64,000 bases of DNA from Crotophaga sulcirostris. Taxonomy: Eukaryota; Chordata; Aves; Cuculiformes; Crotophagidae. Each line of letters opens with the position of its first letter. Position 1 is the stretch's first letter. The notes under the pieces were generated by a model. That model saw only the letters and a program-made list of their open reading frames with translations. It did not search any database and was not told the origin of the DNA. Shown one piece after another: positions 61,971 to 64,000 of the stretch. Location of the stretch: the NCBI GenBank assembly GCA_013397455.1, contig VYZB01000218.1, forward strand, positions 657,233-721,232, written 5' to 3'. Both the position numbers and the translations under genes were made by a program.

Positions 61971-62910
61971 TGGAATCATAGAATCCTGTGGTTGGAAAAG
62001 ACCTTTGAGATCATCGAGTCCAACCTTACCTGTCCACTTATTAAATCATATCCCTGAGCACCTCATCTACCCATCTTTTAAATACCTCCAGGGATGGTGA
62101 CTCAATCACCGAGCAACCTGTTCCAGTGCCTGAAAACCCTTTTGATACAGAAGTTTTTCCTGATGTCTAGTCTGAACCTCCCCTAGTGCAACTTGAGGCC
62201 GTTTGCTCTTGTCCTATCACCTGTCACTTGGGAGAAGAGACCAACAGTCTCAGTTTCAGGCAGTTGTAGACAGTGATGAGGTCTCCCCTCAGCCTCATCT
62301 TCTCTAGGCTAAACAGCCCCAGTTCCCTCGGCCGCTGCTCATAAGACTTGTTCTCCATCCCCTTCACCAGCCTCATGTCCCTTCTCTGGACACACTCCAG
62401 CACCTCAATGTCCTTCTTGTAGTGAGGGGCCCAGAACTGAACACAGCACTAGAGGTGCGGCCTCACCAATGCTGAGTACAGGGGCACAATCACTGCCCTG
62501 CTCCTGCTGGCCATACTGTCTCTGATACAGGCCAAGATGCCACTGGCCTTCTTGGCCACCTGGGCACCCTGCTGGTTCACGTTCAGCTGGCTGTCAATCA
62601 ACACCCTCAGGTCCTTCTGTGCCAGGCAGCTTTCCAGTCATTCGTCCCCAGGCCTGCAGTGCTGCCTGGGGTTGTTGTGTCCCAAGTGCAGGACTTGGCA
62701 CTTGCTCTTGTTGAACCTCATCCCATTGGCTTCAGCCCATCAATCCAGCCTGTCCAGATCCCTCTGTAGAGCCTCCCAATCATCAAGCAGATAACACTAC
62801 CACCCAGCTTAGTGTCACGGATGAACTTAGTAAGGGTACACTCAATCCCTCCATCCAGATAAATGATAAAGATATTGAACAGTACTGGACCACCACTGAG
62901 CTTTGGGGAA
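61971..62910 (-). mobile_element. CR1 LINE, 0.94-kb 3' portion
   Basis: On the - strand, a 5'-truncated CR1 from the reverse-transcriptase core (right edge at about 62910, in the TGGGG.CAGTGGTGGTCCAGTACTG region) to the 3' end with a GGATTCTATGATTCCA tail at 61971. Same subfamily as 33879-34344, with which it shares the GTGACTCAATCACC/GGTTGAGTCACC and CTCATC-rich 3' UTR sequence. Confidence 0.95.
62041..62910 (-). pseudogene. CR1 ORF2 remnant (reverse transcriptase)
   Basis: Reading leftwards from 62910, the remnant covers the end of the palm domain and the C-terminal domain of CR1 ORF2. Next to the catalytic box it codes for [13 protein letters not shown], then I-R-D-T-K-L-G-G where the family has A-D-D-T-K-L-G-G. 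The first catalytic aspartate is thus replaced by arginine (codon at 62817-62819), so the enzyme is dead. The stop codon is TAA at 62041-62043. Other indels break the frame. Confidence 0.85.
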
Positions 62911-63362
62911 AAAGGTATTTATTGTAGGTAAAGACTGCAATATCACTTCAAAATCTTGGGAAGGACTCCTAGAAATCCAGTTGTAATTCCCACACTGGAA
63001 CTACTCTAAACTAGGAAACAAATGTGTCCAGGACTGTTCTTCAGCACTGGTGCCAACTGACATGCAAAAACTTCTGTCCGCACTGCTGAAGCCTTTCAGC
63101 TGCCTCCAAAAGGTAGAAACATGCAAATTGTTCATTGAAATTGTTTGCAGGTGTGTGTTATCTCCCCAGCTGTGCCAGTGAATGGTTTGGCAAACTGCTA
63201 GATGGGGCAGTCCAAAACGATGTCAGGGACTGTTCAAATAATTGAGATGATTTAGTTCAGTTCCCCAGAAGCATTAGCTGCAACTGTGTTACTTCCTGAT
63301 GTGGATGTAGCCAATGACTTTACCAGCCCATTCCTGTGTTCAATCAGAAAACAATTCAGGAG
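62911..63362. other. unique spacer between two CR1 copies
   Basis: No gene or repeat recognised. Confidence 0.5.
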
Positions 63363-63545
63363 GAAATGGGCCTCTGGAGCCCATGTGGTTCAACCCCCTG
63401 CTCAAAGTAAAGTCATCTTAGAACGGTGTGCCTGGGGCCTTCACCATTTGACATCCGAAATTCTTGAGGATGGATATTTCACAGCCTGTCTGGGCAACCT
63501 GACCCAGTGCTTGGCCACTCACTGTGAAAAATTTTTGTCCTTCTA
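63363..63545 (-). mobile_element. CR1 LINE, older 3' fragment
   Basis: On the + strand this reads like the reverse complement of a CR1 3' region: CCCCCTGCTCAAAGTAAAG, then a GGATGGATATTTCACAGCCT segment, then TGTCTGGGCAACCTGACC and CACTGTGAAAAATTTTTGTCC, in the family order. Substitutions and small indels are frequent, and the octamer tail is lost. Older than the neighbouring copy at 61971-62910. Confidence 0.8.
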
Positions 63546-64000
63546 TCCAAGCAGATATAGGCCACATCTCACTGATATGCATCCTACTGATTCTTTGGGA
63601 TGTCCCTCTTCAGGCAACTCGTTCTTGCAAATTATTGCCTGGATTTTGCAGTGTGCAGGCACAGGTGAGAGCTACTGCAACTTCATCTTATTCTCTGTTG
63701 AGTGACACAAAGGAATGGGCTGTGTGTATGCTATTAGTCCAACCCAGCTGTGAGATGAAACCCAAGAGACTTAAACACGATTGAAAGTGCATGGCGCGTC
63801 GTCGAACAAAACAAAGAGCTGGGGAATCCCTGGGCTCTTATGCCCTGTTTTTGGGTGGGTTTTATTTTCATTGTATTCCTTTGCATTGGGTATCTTTGCC
63901 AATTTTTGGCTTCTCAGGCATGGGGAAAGTGGTTTGTTATGGCTTGGGACAAGGTGGTTGTTCTGAAACAAGTAACCTCACCAAGTAATGAAGCAGAGTG
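63546..64000. other. unique sequence to window end
   Basis: No gene recognised. Several short frames overlap on both strands (63524-63784 +, 63771-63971 -, 63791-63988 +) without domains; the overlap on both strands argues for chance. Confidence 0.5.

Overview
This is a window of vertebrate nuclear DNA, almost certainly from a bird. The main evidence is a set of CR1 LINE fragments (about 0.14 to 1.3 kb) in both orientations, several ending in the ATTCTATG-type octamer tail typical of avian CR1. There are also two solo LTRs of an endogenous retrovirus family I recognise as widespread in bird genomes. Repeat density is low, the unique sequence is AT-rich, and there is no operon-like coding layout.

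I found no protein-coding gene that I can defend. The long open frames are either inside CR1 or the LTRs, or look like chance frames without recognisable domains. The window therefore reads as intergenic or large-intron sequence. A few stretches carry splice-site-flanked open frames or resemble conserved non-coding elements by eye; these are offered as candidates only.

Layout. 1-11997 is mostly unique sequence, with an 84-N gap (4547-4630) and a false-looking 78-bp duplication around a single N (6188-6344). 11998-12313 is a CR1 3' end. 12314-21999 holds a probable MIR-type SINE (14652-14775), a G-rich purine tract (15672-15755) and a perfect 18-copy TCCTC microsatellite (17986-18075). 22000-23512 holds an ancient CR1 relic, a perfect 35-bp duplication and a young CR1 tail. 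23648-28309 is bounded by two inverted copies of an unnamed repeat of 106-139 bp. 28310-33878 is unique and includes a cluster of perfect hairpins (29945-29997) and a candidate exon (33397-33497). 33879-34344 is CR1. 37880-37913 is a short gap followed by poly-A. 38491-38573 is a MIR-like SINE. 42579-43720 is a solo LTR on the + strand with an internal array of roughly 50-bp monomers. 46412-47692 is the longest CR1, with a dead reverse transcriptase remnant. 48495-48572 is MIR-like. 52073-52756 is a second LTR of the same family on the - strand that has lost the monomer array. 52757-61970 is unique, with a perfect 10-bp hairpin (54988-55012) and a conserved-looking block (59130-60240). 61971-62910 and 63363-63545 are CR1 on the - strand.

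No genes act together here. The content is retroelement decay, simple-sequence tracts, assembly gaps and possible regulatory DNA. I did not find a new biological system. The observations most worth checking are the inverted unnamed repeat pair, the LTR array deletion, the hairpin cluster and the assembly artefact at 6266.
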